DNA of 64,000 nt from Chryseobacterium soli (GCF_000737705.1 NZ_JPRH01000002.1:186001-250000), one strand, 5' to 3'. Positions 45,267 to 55,140 are shown, counted from the stretch's first letter. A program made the numbers and translations. The notes: a model not told the origin generated them from the letters alone.

Positions 45267-47335
45267 TTTACGCTTGTTTTAGCTTTTAAATATTTATACG
45301 TCTCGATTTGAGAACGGCACTCTTCCTTAGTGTTGCTGATGTATTCGTTGCTCAAATTTTTGTCTAAAATACGAGCTTTTACGTTATCTCTCAACTGGAT
45401 GTCGATAATATCTTTTAATTCTTTCTTAAGATCTTTATCCGTAATCTTTGCAGCCGCCTCAATTCTGTAATCCAGGTTTCGGGTCATCCAGTCCGCAGAA
45501 GAAATATACAGATCTTCGGCACCTTTATTATAAAAGTACATCACCCTTGCGTGTTCAAGATATTCATCTACAATACTGATGGCTTTTATTTTTTCCTTAA
45601 AATCTTTCTGATTAACCGCGCAGTAAATTCCTCTTACAATCATTTTCACCACCACACCGGCTTTTGCAGCGTCATATAATTTGATGATTAAGGCACGGTC
45701 ACTGAAAGAATTGGCCTTAATGATCATTTCTGCTTTTCTGCCGGCTTTAGCTTCTTCAATTTCCCGGTCGATGTGATGCACAATTTTTTCGCGCATAAAC
45801 TGCGGACAGACCATGAGGTTCTTACAGGTTCTCAACACAGACAGATAATCTTCTTTGGGTTTTTTCAAAACATTGAAGACCTTATTGATATCCGCCATAA
45901 TATTACGGTCGGAAGTCATCAGTAAATGATCACCATAAATTCTTGCCGTCTTTTCATTAAAGTTTCCGGTGCTTACAAAACCATATTGAAGGGTCTTGTT
46001 GTGCGCTCTTTTTTTGATGACGCATAGTTTGGCGTGGACTTTTTTATTGGGAATTCCTACCAGTACCGTAATTCCTTCCGGCTCCAGCATTTCCTTCCAT
46101 TTAAGGTTGGATTCCTCATCAAATCTCGCTTGGAGCTCCAGCATTACCGTTACCTCTTTACCGTTTCTTGCCGCATAGATCAGTGCATTGCTGATTTTTG
46201 AACTGCTGGCCAGACGATATGCCGTGATCTGAATAGATTTCACATCAGGATCCATAGCGGCTTCTCTTAGGAGATCAATGACCGGGTTATATTTATGGTA
46301 AGGGAAACTTAGCAAAACATCATTCTTTAAAATAACATCCGTTACTCTTTCCCCGTACTCAAATGCAGGATGGGTAAATGACGTTCTTTCAACAGGCTTT
46401 TCATACTTTTCAAAAACATCAGGGAAATCCATGAAATGTTTAAAATTATGAATTTTTCCCCCTGGAATAATACTGTCTTTCTTAGTTAAATTAAGCTTGC
46501 GGATCAGAAGTTCCAGCAGTGCTTTATCCATATCTTTATCGAAGACAAACCGGGTAGGTTTTCCTTTTCTTCTGTTCTTAAGACCTTTCTCTATTTTTTC
46601 TGCAAAATTGGTTTTGATGTCATTATCCAGGTCCAGTTCGGCATCTTTTGTTACTTTGAAAGCATTCGCCGCAAATTCGTCATACCCGAAATACGAGAAA
46701 ATATGCGGAAGGTTGAAGGTAATAACATCTTCCAGAAGCATCACATTTTTTTCTTCCGGATCCTCTGTCGGAAGAAGGACAAATCTACCCACAAAGCGGG
46801 ACGGAATTTCAATAATGGCATAATTGCTCTGATACTGCCAGTCTTTCTTTCGCATGGCCACTCCCAGATAAAGACTTTTATCTCTTACATAAGGCATCGG
46901 AGTATTTTCATGAAGCAGGATCGGAATAACGTTGGATTCAACGACTTCATCAAAATAATCTCTTACAAAGTCCTTTTGCTGTGCGGTTAGATTTTTTGCA
47001 TTTTTAATAAAAACCTTATGGTCAGCCATTTCAGACAGAATCTTCTTCCAGGTTTTGTCAAAATTATGCTGGTGTCTGATTACAATTTCATTGATTCTTT
47101 GCAGGATTTTGGAAGGAGGCTGATAAAAAGATTCAGCAATTACTTTCTCTTTAAAATCCATGGCACGTTTTAATCCGGCAACCCGCACCCTGAAAAATTC
47201 ATCAAGATTATTGGAAAAGATTCCAAGAAAACGGATTCTGAGGTGGAGAGGAACTTTTTCGTCCATGGCTTCCTGCAGCACTCTTTCATTAAAGGCCAGC
47301 CATGTAATGTCTCTCGGATTAAAATGTAATGACAT
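45263..47335 (-). CDS. ppk1: Polyphosphate kinase 1
   Basis: A 690-residue enzyme that reversibly makes polyphosphate from ATP. Domains in order: N-terminal helical domain (DITWLAFNERVLQEA), head domain (about 110-320), then two phospholipase-D-like C domains with the phosphorylated His in NKKVHAKLCVIKK, and YGFVSTGNFNEKTARIYGDH. The length is typical. A four-base overlap links it to the downstream ppx. Confidence 0.96.
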   Translation of the reverse strand: MSLHFNPRDITWLAFNERVLQEAMDEKVPLHLRIRFLGIFSNNLDEFFRVRVAGLKRAMDFKEKVIAESFYQPPSKILQRINEIVIRHQHNFDKTWKKILSEMADHKVFIKNAKNLTAQQKDFVRDYFDEVVESNVIPILLHENTPMPYVRDKSLYLGVAMRKKDWQYQSNYAIIEIPSRFVGRFVLLPTEDPEEKNVMLLEDVITFNLPHIFSYFGYDEFAANAFKVTKDAELDLDNDIKTNFAEKIEKGLKNRRKGKPTRFVFDKDMDKALLELLIRKLNLTKKDSIIPGGKIHNFKHFMDFPDVFEKYEKPVERTSFTHPAFEYGERVTDVILKNDVLLSFPYHKYNPVIDLLREAAMDPDVKSIQITAYRLASSSKISNALIYAARNGKEVTVMLELQARFDEESNLKWKEMLEPEGITVLVGIPNKKVHAKLCVIKKRAHNKTLQYGFVSTGNFNEKTARIYGDHLLMTSDRNIMADINKVFNVLKKPKEDYLSVLRTCKNLMVCPQFMREKIVHHIDREIEEAKAGRKAEMIIKANSFSDRALIIKLYDAAKAGVVVKMIVRGIYCAVNQKDFKEKIKAISIVDEYLEHARVMYFYNKGAEDLYISSADWMTRNLDYRIEAAAKITDKDLKKELKDIIDIQLRDNVKARILDKNLSNEYISNTKEECRSQIETYKYLKAKTSVK

Positions 47336-47352
47336 ATTTGTGTAAAATTTAT

Positions 47353-47360
47353 CAAAAATA
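47353..47360 (-). promoter_or_regulatory. Candidate -7 element for the ppk1-ppx operon
   Basis: Read on the minus strand this is TATTTTTG, a match to TAnnTTTG, 18 bases before the ppk1 start. Confidence 0.45.
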
Positions 47361-47576
47361 ATAATTCACAGGCTTTTTACATCATAGGCAAGGTTAAACT
47401 TTGATTAATTTTTAAATTTTGTCAATGTCAATGCTGCCTAATGGACTTGTTGAAGGATAATTTTTCAGGCCTAAAAAAGAGTTTTGTGTCATTTTGTCAT
47501 AAATTTTCATCTGGTACAGATATTGAGAAATAGAGAATGTAATTAATAATTAAAAATTAGAAAAAATATAAATATT

Positions 47577-49475
47577 ATGAGTAAAATAATTGGAATTGAC
47601 TTAGGAACAACTAACTCTTGCGTTGCAGTAATGGAAGGTAAAGATGCTGTTGTTATTCCTAATGCAGAAGGTAAAAGAACAACTCCTTCTATCGTAGCGT
47701 TTACAGAAGATGGTGAAAGAAAAGTAGGAGATCCTGCAAAAAGACAGGCTGTAACGAATCCAAAAAAGACAGTATATTCTATCAAAAGATTTATTGGAAC
47801 TCATTTTAAAGATGATGCAAGTGAAATTTCAAGAGTTCCTTACGAAGTAGTAAAAGGACCGAATGACACTGTAAAAGTTAAAATCGACGACAGAGAATAT
47901 ACACCACAGGAAATTTCTGCAATGACGCTTCAGAAAATGAAGAAAACTGCTGAAGATTATCTTGGACAAGAAGTAACAAAAGCGGTAATTACGGTTCCGG
48001 CTTACTTCAACGATGCACAAAGACAAGCTACTAAAGAAGCAGGAGAAATCGCTGGTCTTACAGTAGAAAGGATCATCAACGAGCCTACTGCAGCAGCATT
48101 GGCATATGGTATGGATAAAAGCCATAAAGATCAGAAGATTGCAGTGTATGACCTTGGAGGAGGTACTTTCGACGTTTCTATCCTTGATTTAGGAGATGGA
48201 GTATTCGAAGTATTGTCTACAAACGGTGATACTCACCTTGGAGGTGATGACTTTGATGATGTAATTATCAACTGGATGGCTGATGAGTTCAAGGCTGAAG
48301 AAGGAGTAGAATTAAAATCTGATGCTATTGCATTACAGAGATTAAAAGAAGCTGCTGAAAAAGCTAAAATTGAATTATCATCTTCTGCTCAGACAGAAAT
48401 CAACTTACCTTATATCACTGCTACAGCTACAGGGCCTAAGCACTTAGTGAAAACATTGACAAAAGCTAAATTCGAGCAGTTAGCTGCAGACTTAGTAAGA
48501 AGATCAATGGAGCCTTGCAAAAAAGCTCTTTCTGATGCAGGACTTTCTATCTCTGATATCGATGAGGTAATCTTGGTAGGTGGTTCTACAAGAATCCCTA
48601 TTATCCAGGAAGAAGTAGAAAAATTCTTCGGTAAAAAACCATCTAAAGGAGTAAACCCGGATGAAGTAGTAGCAATTGGTGCTGCCATTCAGGGAGGTGT
48701 TTTAACAGGAGACGTAAAAGATGTATTGCTTCTTGACGTTACCCCGCTTTCTTTAGGTATTGAAACAATGGGTTCTGTATTCACTAAATTAATTGAAGCG
48801 AATACAACGATCCCAACTAAAAAATCTGAAACATTCTCTACAGCTTCTGATAATCAACCGGCAGTAAGCATCAGAGTAGGACAGGGTGAAAGACCAATGT
48901 TCAACGACAATAAAGAGATTGGTAGATTTGATCTTGCCGATATCCCACCAGCACCAAGGGGAGTTCCTCAGATTGAAGTAACTTTTGATATTGATGCAAA
49001 TGGTATCCTTAGTGTTTCTGCTAAAGATAAAGGAACAGGTAAAGAGCAGTCTATTAAAATTCAGGCTTCTTCAGGTCTTTCTGACGAAGAAATCGAAAGA
49101 ATGAAAAAAGAAGCTCAGGAAAACTCTGCAGCGGATGCTAAGAAAAAAGAAGAAGTTGAAATTTTCAACAAAGCTGACGGATTGATTTTCCAAACAGAAA
49201 AGCAATTGAAAGAGTTTGGAGATAAATTATCTGCTGACAAGAGAGCTGCAGTAGAAGCAGCAGCAGCAGAATTGAAAACAGCTTTCGAAGCTAAAAACCC
49301 GGATGATATCAAAGCTAAAACAGAAGCTTTAGATGCAGCTTGGATGGCCGCTTCAGAAGAAATGTATGCAGCAGGGCAACAAGCTCAGGGTGCAGACGCA
49401 GGAGCTCAGAATCCTGGAGGAAATGCAGGAGGTGCAGAAGATGTACAGGATGCAGACTTCGAAGAAGTGAAATAA
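47577..49475 (+). CDS. dnaK: Chaperone DnaK (Hsp70)
   Basis: A full-length Hsp70 of 632 residues. The ATPase domain opens with [18 protein letters not shown] and includes [14 protein letters not shown] and VGGSTRIP; the substrate domain and helical lid follow, and the tail ends in EEVK. No dnaJ or grpE is adjacent. The 240-base upstream gap is AT-rich and contains a near-repeat TGTCATTTTGTCAT (about 47488-47501) that could be part of a heat-shock control site, but I cannot show this. Strong codon bias indicates high expression. Confidence 0.98.
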   Translation: MSKIIGIDLGTTNSCVAVMEGKDAVVIPNAEGKRTTPSIVAFTEDGERKVGDPAKRQAVTNPKKTVYSIKRFIGTHFKDDASEISRVPYEVVKGPNDTVKVKIDDREYTPQEISAMTLQKMKKTAEDYLGQEVTKAVITVPAYFNDAQRQATKEAGEIAGLTVERIINEPTAAALAYGMDKSHKDQKIAVYDLGGGTFDVSILDLGDGVFEVLSTNGDTHLGGDDFDDVIINWMADEFKAEEGVELKSDAIALQRLKEAAEKAKIELSSSAQTEINLPYITATATGPKHLVKTLTKAKFEQLAADLVRRSMEPCKKALSDAGLSISDIDEVILVGGSTRIPIIQEEVEKFFGKKPSKGVNPDEVVAIGAAIQGGVLTGDVKDVLLLDVTPLSLGIETMGSVFTKLIEANTTIPTKKSETFSTASDNQPAVSIRVGQGERPMFNDNKEIGRFDLADIPPAPRGVPQIEVTFDIDANGILSVSAKDKGTGKEQSIKIQASSGLSDEEIERMKKEAQENSAADAKKKEEVEIFNKADGLIFQTEKQLKEFGDKLSADKRAAVEAAAAELKTAFEAKNPDDIKAKTEALDAAWMAASEEMYAAGQQAQGADAGAQNPGGNAGGAEDVQDADFEEVK

Positions 49476-49505
49476 TTATTGATTAATATCAATTAAAAAT
49501 ACATA

Positions 49506-49549
49506 GTAAACCGCTGTAAATTATATATTTATGGTGGTTTTTGTTTTTT
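49506..49549 (+). terminator. Hairpin terminator after dnaK
   Basis: AAACCGCTGTAAAT and ATTTATGGTGGTTT pair over 14 bases with three G.T pairs around a TATAT loop, followed by a T-rich tract. Confidence 0.75.
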
Positions 49550-49674
49550 TAAGTATTTTCCTAAAAATGATATTTTAAAGAATTTCCTTTGGAATGTTTT
49601 TTTGTTTTTATTACATTTTTTATGATACAGATTTGGCTTGTTATATGTATTAAAGTTAATTTAAAAACAAAAAT

Positions 49675-49941
49675 ATGGAAAAGAATGTATTGGCCTTATT
49701 AGCGGTCGGTCTATTTGCAACAGCTGTTAATGCTCAGGAAACAGTAAGAAAAGAAGTGAAAAATGTAGGTATTGCCATTTAAAAAGGGGCAAAAGCTACA
49801 GGAAAAGGAGTTGAAATTGGTGCAGAATGGGTTGGAAAGATAGCAACAGAAGGTGTGAAAAGTGTTAAAAAGACCGCTGTGAAAGGCGAAGATGCCGTTT
49901 CAGATGGGTATAAAGATGTAAAAGCAGATCTAAAAAAATAA
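49675..49941 (+). pseudogene. Small secreted protein gene interrupted by an in-frame stop
   Basis: From ATG 49675 the frame encodes a signal peptide (MEKNVLALLAVGLFATAVNAQ), then ETVRKEVKNVGIAI, and meets TAA at 49780-49782 (codon 36). Without any shift the same frame goes on for 52 more codons with the same Lys/Gly/Val/Ala-rich character (KGAKATGKGVEIGAEWVGK) to TAA at 49939. The two halves clearly belong together, so a single base change, for example CAA to TAA, has broken the gene. A strong terminator follows at 49961. An intact version would be an 88-residue amphipathic secreted protein of unknown role. A sequencing error is the alternative. Confidence 0.75.
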
Positions 49942-49960
49942 TTTTTAGAAAAATTTCAAA

Positions 49961-49992
49961 GAACAACTTCAATTATTGAAGTTGTTCTTTTT
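49961..49992 (+). terminator. Hairpin terminator after the broken small secreted protein
   Basis: GAACAACTTCAA and TTGAAGTTGTTC form a 12-base perfect stem with a TTA loop and a following T run. Confidence 0.92.
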
Positions 49993-50333
49993 GTTATGAT
50001 AGTTCTACTCAGTAATCATATTCTATACTTCGGCATCCTTACCAAAGGAGTAAAGCTGTAAGTTCAAACTTTAAAGTGATTGCCTCCAGATGAATAACAG
50101 AAAATTTCAAAATAATTTAAATGATATAATTTCAAAATTTGTTAACATAATAAAATAACAAATACGAAAAATGTGTAAAATGCTTATATTTAGTGATTTA
50201 TAAATAAATATAGATGGTTTGTATATGTTTTTTTTCAAGTGTAGATTGTTTGCCACTTTCATTTCTTTCACAATATTTTATATTTATTAGTAATATTTTC
50301 ATCAAATAAATGATAACACAAATAAATAGAAAT

Positions 50334-50838
50334 ATGGATCATATAGAAAAACAAAAACGATATAATGATTTCTATGGAAGCCCAATATTTCTGAAAGAAA
50401 AAAGTATAAATATCATACACAAAATGATACTTATACATTGGAAACAAAAGAAAAAATAAGAAAAATTGTTTCAGAAAAAGGTTTGAATTCTGTGATGAAC
50501 GACACGAAATGGCTGGAACTTCAAAGTTCAGTAGGGAAATTATCATTTCCGCCTCCTTATATTGATAAGCTTGTATTTGAAGATAAAACTTTTGAAGAAG
50601 TACAATAAGTGATGCTCCACAATGGCTGGGTGATTGGAAACCGTTTTACAAAGAAGGTATGTCTTTATTTTTCACTATTGAGTTTATAAAAGTAAGGCCC
50701 CGTTATGCTGAATACACCGGACATTTATTAGCTCCAAAAATATTTGACGAGACGAAAGAATTTGAGCATCTTTTAAAAGAACTTCATATCCCTTATGAAG
50801 AAGAAGACGGAACTTTTACAATATATGGATATCGATAA
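50334..50838 (+). pseudogene. Frameshifted DUF6678-like gene
   Basis: Three reading frames carry consecutive parts of one protein. ATG 50334 gives MDHIEKQKRYNDFYGSPIF; around 50398-50410, in a run of A, the sense shifts to a frame with TLETKEKIRKIVSEKGLNSV and MNDTKWLELQSSVGKLSFPPP, which stops at 50606-50608. A third frame from about 50605 gives SDAPQWLGDWKPFYKEG, FFTIEFIKVRPRY and ends YGYR at 50838. VMNDTKW followed by PPPY and GDW is the pattern I associate with DUF6678, a family of immunity-like proteins. The gene is non-functional as it stands. The stretch 49993-50333 upstream holds nothing else I can recognise. Confidence 0.6.
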
Positions 50839-50930
50839 GATCCACTGGCAAAAAGCTTTCAAAATGAGTTCTGTACTATCAGAAACAACTAATAAAACAA
50901 AATGTTAAGAGATAAAAATTAAAACAAAAT

Positions 50931-51299
50931 ATGTGGAATATAAGTGAGTGGGCTGGACAAGCCTTGATAATTGTGCTATTTTGTACAATAGCAAGCGGTA
51001 TTCTTTTTATGGTTACATTTTTAGGAATATTTATTCTTAGTAAGATAACAGGCAAAATAATTCCCAGATTCTTCAAAAGGGGCAGCTTGTTTATTTTTGT
51101 ACTGCTTATAATCTCTGTACTATTATTTTATGCAGATTTTTCCGATATTACAACGAGTAGTTTCATTCCGTCACTCGCAATATATATTGGTTTGTTAAGC
51201 TTTCCATTATATATTATATTTATCTTAATATCCGTAATTGGAATTTTAAGAAAAGGACAGCGTGTTAATCCTGAAAAAAATAAAAAATTGAACTTATAG
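50931..51299 (+). CDS. Small membrane protein of unknown function
   Basis: A 122-residue protein with three predicted spans (about 9-37, 50-67, 78-105) and a basic C-terminal tail (RKGQRVNPEKNKK). No family is recognised. It lies amid broken genes, has the local AT-rich composition, and may belong to the accessory island. A fragment in the same frame after its stop is described separately. Confidence 0.55.
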   Translation: MWNISEWAGQALIIVLFCTIASGILFMVTFLGIFILSKITGKIIPRFFKRGSLFIFVLLIISVLLFYADFSDITTSSFIPSLAIYIGLLSFPLYIIFILISVIGILRKGQRVNPEKNKKLNL

Positions 51300-51893
51300 A
51301 ATGGGATTTCTGCTATCAATATTGCCCGTGAATATTGGTGTGGTGAAAATAGTGACGCAAAAATTTTAGATAAAAATAGAGTTGTGCTATGGAAAATTTT
51401 GGATAAAAAAAGTTCATAATCGTATGGAATTAAAAATTTGTATGGGTGTTTTGTGGCCTGAACCTGATCCAAACGGAGTATCCTGCAATTTAGAATCATT
51501 GAATTGTTTCAGGAGCTTCGGAAATTTAAAGATAAAATTGTACAAAATCTGAAAGATTCTTTTCCTGAAATTATAAACTAAACAACTATAAAAGCAGTGA
51601 AGATTGAGTTGAATTAATAGATAAAATAGTGAAAACATTATTACATTTTTTTACACTCTTATTATTTGTAACGAATTTAGAATCATTACAGAACAAAATC
51701 AGGGAAAATTTATAGAAAGTATAATAGAAAACCCTGAAGATTGCTGGAAGAATTTATTGAAATTACCCGCGCAAAAGATTTTCATCCTTGGAAATTTCTT
51801 AATATTGTTAAAATATATGAAATACGCTTAGTGTACATTTGAGAGTTAGCCAGCATTTTATATACAAATCAGAATCAACAGACAGAACACAAT
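51300..51893 (+). pseudogene. 594 bases of decayed coding fragments
   Basis: No intact gene, but several protein-like pieces: 51300-51419 reads NGISAINIAREYWCGENSD and VVLWKILDKKSS, vaguely ankyrin-like; ATG 51424 gives MELKICMGVLWPEPDPNG, and after a shift near 51500 another frame gives ELFQELRKFKDKIVQNLKD with a stop after SFPEIIN; near 51730-51840 frames contain GKFIESIIENPED and ITRAKDFHPWKFLNIVKIYE. These look like remnants of two or three small genes, possibly immunity-like. I cannot name them. Confidence 0.4.
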
Positions 51894-52250
51894 ATGATAA
51901 GAAAAATGGTAAGCATCATAGTTGGTTACGCAATTTTTGTAGCGACTTCTCTTGCGTTTTTTAGAATTATGGGACAAAACCCTCATTCTGATCCAGTAAT
52001 CTCTTTTATAATTTCGACAACAATTTTTGGAGTTATTTCCTCATTTGCTGCAGGACTTTTCACAAAACTTATTGCTAAGACATCAAATTTAAATGTAAAT
52101 TATATCCTTGCTTTTATTATTGCAGGATTTGCAACATTCTCATTCTTCAAATCCGAAGGTAATCATTGGACACAATTGCTGGCAATTTTCATATTTGCTC
52201 CCGTCTCAATTTTGGGTGGGCTATTCTATAACAAGCAGAACAAAAAATAA
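51894..52250 (+). CDS. Small four-span membrane protein of unknown function
   Basis: A 118-residue, mostly hydrophobic protein with four predicted spans (about 6-25, 36-62, 68-88, 92-112) and a short basic tail (YNKQNKK). No family is recognised with confidence. It starts 20 bases before the serine hydrolase gene and is probably co-transcribed with it. Confidence 0.6.
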   Translation: MIRKMVSIIVGYAIFVATSLAFFRIMGQNPHSDPVISFIISTTIFGVISSFAAGLFTKLIAKTSNLNVNYILAFIIAGFATFSFFKSEGNHWTQLLAIFIFAPVSILGGLFYNKQNKK

Positions 52251-52269
52251 TAATTTTCAAAAAACATAA

Positions 52270-53325
52270 ATGAGACAAATTTTCAAACTGACATTTCTTG
52301 CAATAACCATTCTATTGACAAGTTGCAATTCATCAGCACAACAAAAAGATAACTATTCAAATAAAATTGATAGTTTACTAAAAACTAAAAGTCCAAGAGA
52401 TTTTAACGGAGTAGTGTACATTCAGCAAAATGGGAAAATGAAATATGCAAAAGCGTATGGATTTGCTGATTTCAATAAAAAAACACCGCTGAGAATTGAT
52501 GATAAATTCTCTACAATGTCGATAGCCAAACAATTTACGGCTGCACTTATTTTACAGCAGGTAGAAAAAGGAACAATTGATCTGCAAACACCTATTCGCA
52601 AATATTTACCTGATTTTAAATATTCCTGGGCAGATACTGTTACCGTTCATCAATTACTTAATAACACTTCGGGATTGTACAGCGAAAATATGGACAAGCC
52701 TTTGAAATTTAAACCAGGTTCTGCTTTTAGTTATTCCAATGTTGGTTATTATGTTGCTGGGCTTGTTCTTGAAAAGCAAAGTGGTCAAAATTTTGAAACG
52801 TTAGTAACAGCATTATTCAAAAAATGTAAAATGAACAATAGCTATTATCCGAACAAAACCACTAGTAAATTGTTGACGAAAGGACATACCATAAAAAAAG
52901 ACGGAACTTTTAAGCTTAATGAACAATTAAGTTTTGATGCTGACAATTATTTTGGAAGTCACTTAATTGTTACTGTCCCCGATCTGGCAAAATGGAACGA
53001 ATGTTTACATAATGGAAAAGTTCTAAAACCTTCAACATATAAAATGATGACCAGTTATGTCATAACCGACACCCATCAGGTTTTCAGCAAAACTCCTATT
53101 GGCTACGGTTATGGTTTGCGAATAAATGATAAAGACAGCATCAATGAGATTGGGCATACAGGTTTTCATCCGGGAGAAGGTTTCACCGCTGTTAATTTAT
53201 ACTACCCCAAAACCAAAACCAGTGTAGTTATAATGGAAAATGTAGGCAATGAAAATTTTGATATTGCTTACTATTTTGAGCAGGAAATCAGAAAAATAAT
53301 TAAGGAAAGTAAACTTTTGAAATAA
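52270..53325 (+). CDS. Beta-lactamase-fold serine hydrolase lipoprotein
   Basis: A 351-residue class C beta-lactamase/penicillin-binding-protein-like hydrolase. A lipoprotein signal ends at Cys19 (LLTSCNSS). The catalytic Ser84 and Lys87 are in SIAK, the Tyr-Ser-Asn motif is at 155-157 (FSYSNVGYY), and GHTG near residue 295 stands for the KTG triad. Family members are esterases, D-aminopeptidases or DD-peptidases; the substrate is unknown. It is the largest intact gene of the decaying region. Confidence 0.88.
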   Translation: MRQIFKLTFLAITILLTSCNSSAQQKDNYSNKIDSLLKTKSPRDFNGVVYIQQNGKMKYAKAYGFADFNKKTPLRIDDKFSTMSIAKQFTAALILQQVEKGTIDLQTPIRKYLPDFKYSWADTVTVHQLLNNTSGLYSENMDKPLKFKPGSAFSYSNVGYYVAGLVLEKQSGQNFETLVTALFKKCKMNNSYYPNKTTSKLLTKGHTIKKDGTFKLNEQLSFDADNYFGSHLIVTVPDLAKWNECLHNGKVLKPSTYKMMTSYVITDTHQVFSKTPIGYGYGLRINDKDSINEIGHTGFHPGEGFTAVNLYYPKTKTSVVIMENVGNENFDIAYYFEQEIRKIIKESKLLK

Positions 53326-53329
53326 AAAC

Positions 53330-53590
53330 AAAATATCGATTTCACATCATTTCAATTGTGTTGCTTTTAGTTTTGCAGGATGCCAATCAAGTGTGAAATT
53401 GCAAAAATCCGATATTGCAAAAATATATTTTCTTCATTCATAATAAATTTTTAGAAGAAAACCCTGATGGAACATTTTCGGATAAATTTAATATCAAGGT
53501 ATATTAAAAAGGCATATTAAGCTTTTTCAAAAAGGATGGAATTGTTATATTCAGCAAAATTATAAAAGACAAAAAAACAAATTTTCAAAT
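53330..53590 (+). pseudogene. Frameshifted lipoprotein remnant
   Basis: One frame reads RFHIISIVLLLVL, a hydrophobic signal core, and the next frame continues with AGCQSSVKLQKSDIAKIYF, a lipobox with Cys and mature start. The two meet at about 53374, so one base has been lost or gained. Another short coding-like piece (KFLEENPDGTFSDKFNIKVY) follows and ends at about 53507. Nothing intact remains before the next gene at 53591. Confidence 0.45.
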
Positions 53591-54082
53591 ATGATAGCAA
53601 AGAACACAATCATAATTCTATTGTCATTCCTTTCCTTTTCTGTTTTTGGACAAGAAAAAGGATCAGAGGCAGGCGGACCACCAAAACTTTCTGAATTGTT
53701 AGGTTTTTGGAAAAAGGTTGAGCTTCCGAATGAAGATAAACTGAATAAATCCAACCCTTGGCCTCAAAAATTTCAATGGTTTGCATTCTACGAAAATGGC
53801 AAAGTGTATTCAATGATGTCTGATCAAGATTCTGACTACTCGGCAAAAGACTTGAAGGAAATATTTGCCACTTTGCCAGCCGGCAAAACGCCAAATTATA
53901 AATTAGATGGACAATTTTTGACTATTGATAATAAAGATATTAAGGACTACCAAGAACTTTGGGGAGTAAATCTATTTGCGGTTGACATCGATGATTTTTT
54001 TAAAAAAGGAAATTTAATAATGACATTGGATGATGGAAACGGAAATGTAATTTATTACAGATTATTACAACGAATAGAATAA
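53591..54082 (+). CDS. Secreted lipocalin-like protein of unknown function
   Basis: A 163-residue protein with a signal peptide ending near SVFGQ. The mature part begins PKLSELLGFWKKVELP and continues with FAFYENGKVYSMMSD and GQFLTIDNKDIKD, the spacing of small lipocalin-like beta-barrel domains (a G-x-W near the start). No family can be named with certainty. It seems intact, unlike its neighbours upstream. Confidence 0.65.
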   Translation: MIAKNTIIILLSFLSFSVFGQEKGSEAGGPPKLSELLGFWKKVELPNEDKLNKSNPWPQKFQWFAFYENGKVYSMMSDQDSDYSAKDLKEIFATLPAGKTPNYKLDGQFLTIDNKDIKDYQELWGVNLFAVDIDDFFKKGNLIMTLDDGNGNVIYYRLLQRIE

Positions 54083-54134
54083 ATATGGCAAGCGTGAGTT
54101 TGCAAAATAACCTCATGAAGTATTAATAATTAAT

Positions 54135-54521
54135 ATGAGTAAAAGAATTGTATTTTTCCTTTCAATAACGTTAATTATGGTCCTGGCTTATTCTTATTTT
54201 TGTATTCCAGACAAATTTGAAATTGAAGGTGGATCATGTTACCAGGGAATTACCGCAATGTTCATAAGATTTTTTTTAACGATTTGTGGTGTTTTAAATC
54301 TATTATCAATAACCACAATTAATTCTAAATCTAAGTTCAAAATAGCAAAAGTAACGAGCGCTATATCATTGATGGTTTGGTTGGCTGGATTTATTATACA
54401 CTCTTATAATGACTTTCTGGTTGCAACTAAATATTTTACGCCTTTATTATTCTTAAACTTTATCATTGTAGTTTTGGTTTACGGCTGCAACGGAAAAAAT
54501 AAGCAGTCACAGAATGATTAA
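54135..54521 (+). CDS. Small membrane protein of unknown function
   Basis: A 128-residue protein with four predicted membrane spans (about 4-22, 37-58, 74-92, 98-117). A Cys pair (Cys23 and Cys36) flanks the first loop (FCIPDKFEIEGGSCYQG). No family is recognised. It ends just before a strong terminator. Confidence 0.55.
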   Translation: MSKRIVFFLSITLIMVLAYSYFCIPDKFEIEGGSCYQGITAMFIRFFLTICGVLNLLSITTINSKSKFKIAKVTSAISLMVWLAGFIIHSYNDFLVATKYFTPLLFLNFIIVVLVYGCNGKNKQSQND

Positions 54522-54525
54522 ATAT

Positions 54526-54557
54526 AAAATCCCCAAGTGAAAGCTTGGGGATTTTTT
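54526..54557 (+). terminator. Hairpin terminator
   Basis: AAATCCCCAAG and CTTGGGGATTT pair around a TGAAAG loop, followed by a T run. Confidence 0.92.
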
Positions 54558-54621
54558 GTATTCGGAATTAAAGGAAAAAGAGTTAAATTCGTATAGTTTA
54601 ATCACAAAAAATAAAGTTCAG

Positions 54622-55140
54622 ATGAAGTGTAATAAAATAATTTTAATTATTGGTCTATTGTTATTCCAGTTAAATTTTGCCCAGGAAAAAGCCGATGTAG
54701 CCCTTAATAAAGCGCTTACAGAAGCTAAAGCGAAAAAGAAAAATGTACTTTTAATATTCCATGCTTCCTGGTGCGGATGGTGTAAAATGATGGAAAAGAA
54801 TATGAATCTTCCGGAAACAAAACCTTTATTTGAGAAAAGTTTTGTCACCACTTATCTTGATGTTCAGGAAAGAGGAGAGAAGAAAAGTCTTGAAAATCCA
54901 GGCGGACAGGAAATGATGAACAAATATAAAGGCCAGAATGCAGGACTTCCTTTTTGGCTGGTACTCAATCCTAAAGGAGAGGTATTGGTAGATTCATTTG
55001 ATGCCAAAGGCGACAATCTTGGATCACCGGCAACACCGGAAGAAGTTGATTCTTTTTTAGCCAAACTGGAAAAATCTTCCAAACTTAATAAAGAAGAGCT
55101 TCAGACCATCCAGAAAGTATTTGTGAAAAAAGCTCAGTAA
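54622..55140 (+). CDS. Periplasmic thioredoxin-like protein
   Basis: A 172-residue protein; the start at 54622 is chosen because it begins a signal peptide (MKCNKIILIIGLLLFQLNFAQ), while the open frame upstream runs through the preceding terminator. The thioredoxin fold carries WCGWC (Cys51 and Cys54) and a cis-Pro in GLPFWLVL. It is close to the DsbD C-terminal/DUF255-like group that keeps periplasmic disulfides reduced or isomerised. Its target is unknown. Confidence 0.87.
   Translation: MKCNKIILIIGLLLFQLNFAQEKADVALNKALTEAKAKKKNVLLIFHASWCGWCKMMEKNMNLPETKPLFEKSFVTTYLDVQERGEKKSLENPGGQEMMNKYKGQNAGLPFWLVLNPKGEVLVDSFDAKGDNLGSPATPEEVDSFLAKLEKSSKLNKEELQTIQKVFVKKAQ

Noticed and set aside
47488..47501. 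Heat-shock operator for dnaK (TGTCATTTTGTCAT)
   Set aside because: It is a direct near-repeat rather than the CIRCE inverted repeat, and one instance without comparison is not enough for a feature.
50268..50546. 92-residue minus-strand ORF
   Set aside because: It lies opposite the frameshifted DUF6678-like gene, is rich in Phe, Ile and Tyr as expected for antisense of AT-rich DNA, and has no recognisable domain.
51128..51499. 123-residue minus-strand ORF
   Set aside because: Antisense to the small membrane protein and to decayed fragments; composition is that of a shadow frame.
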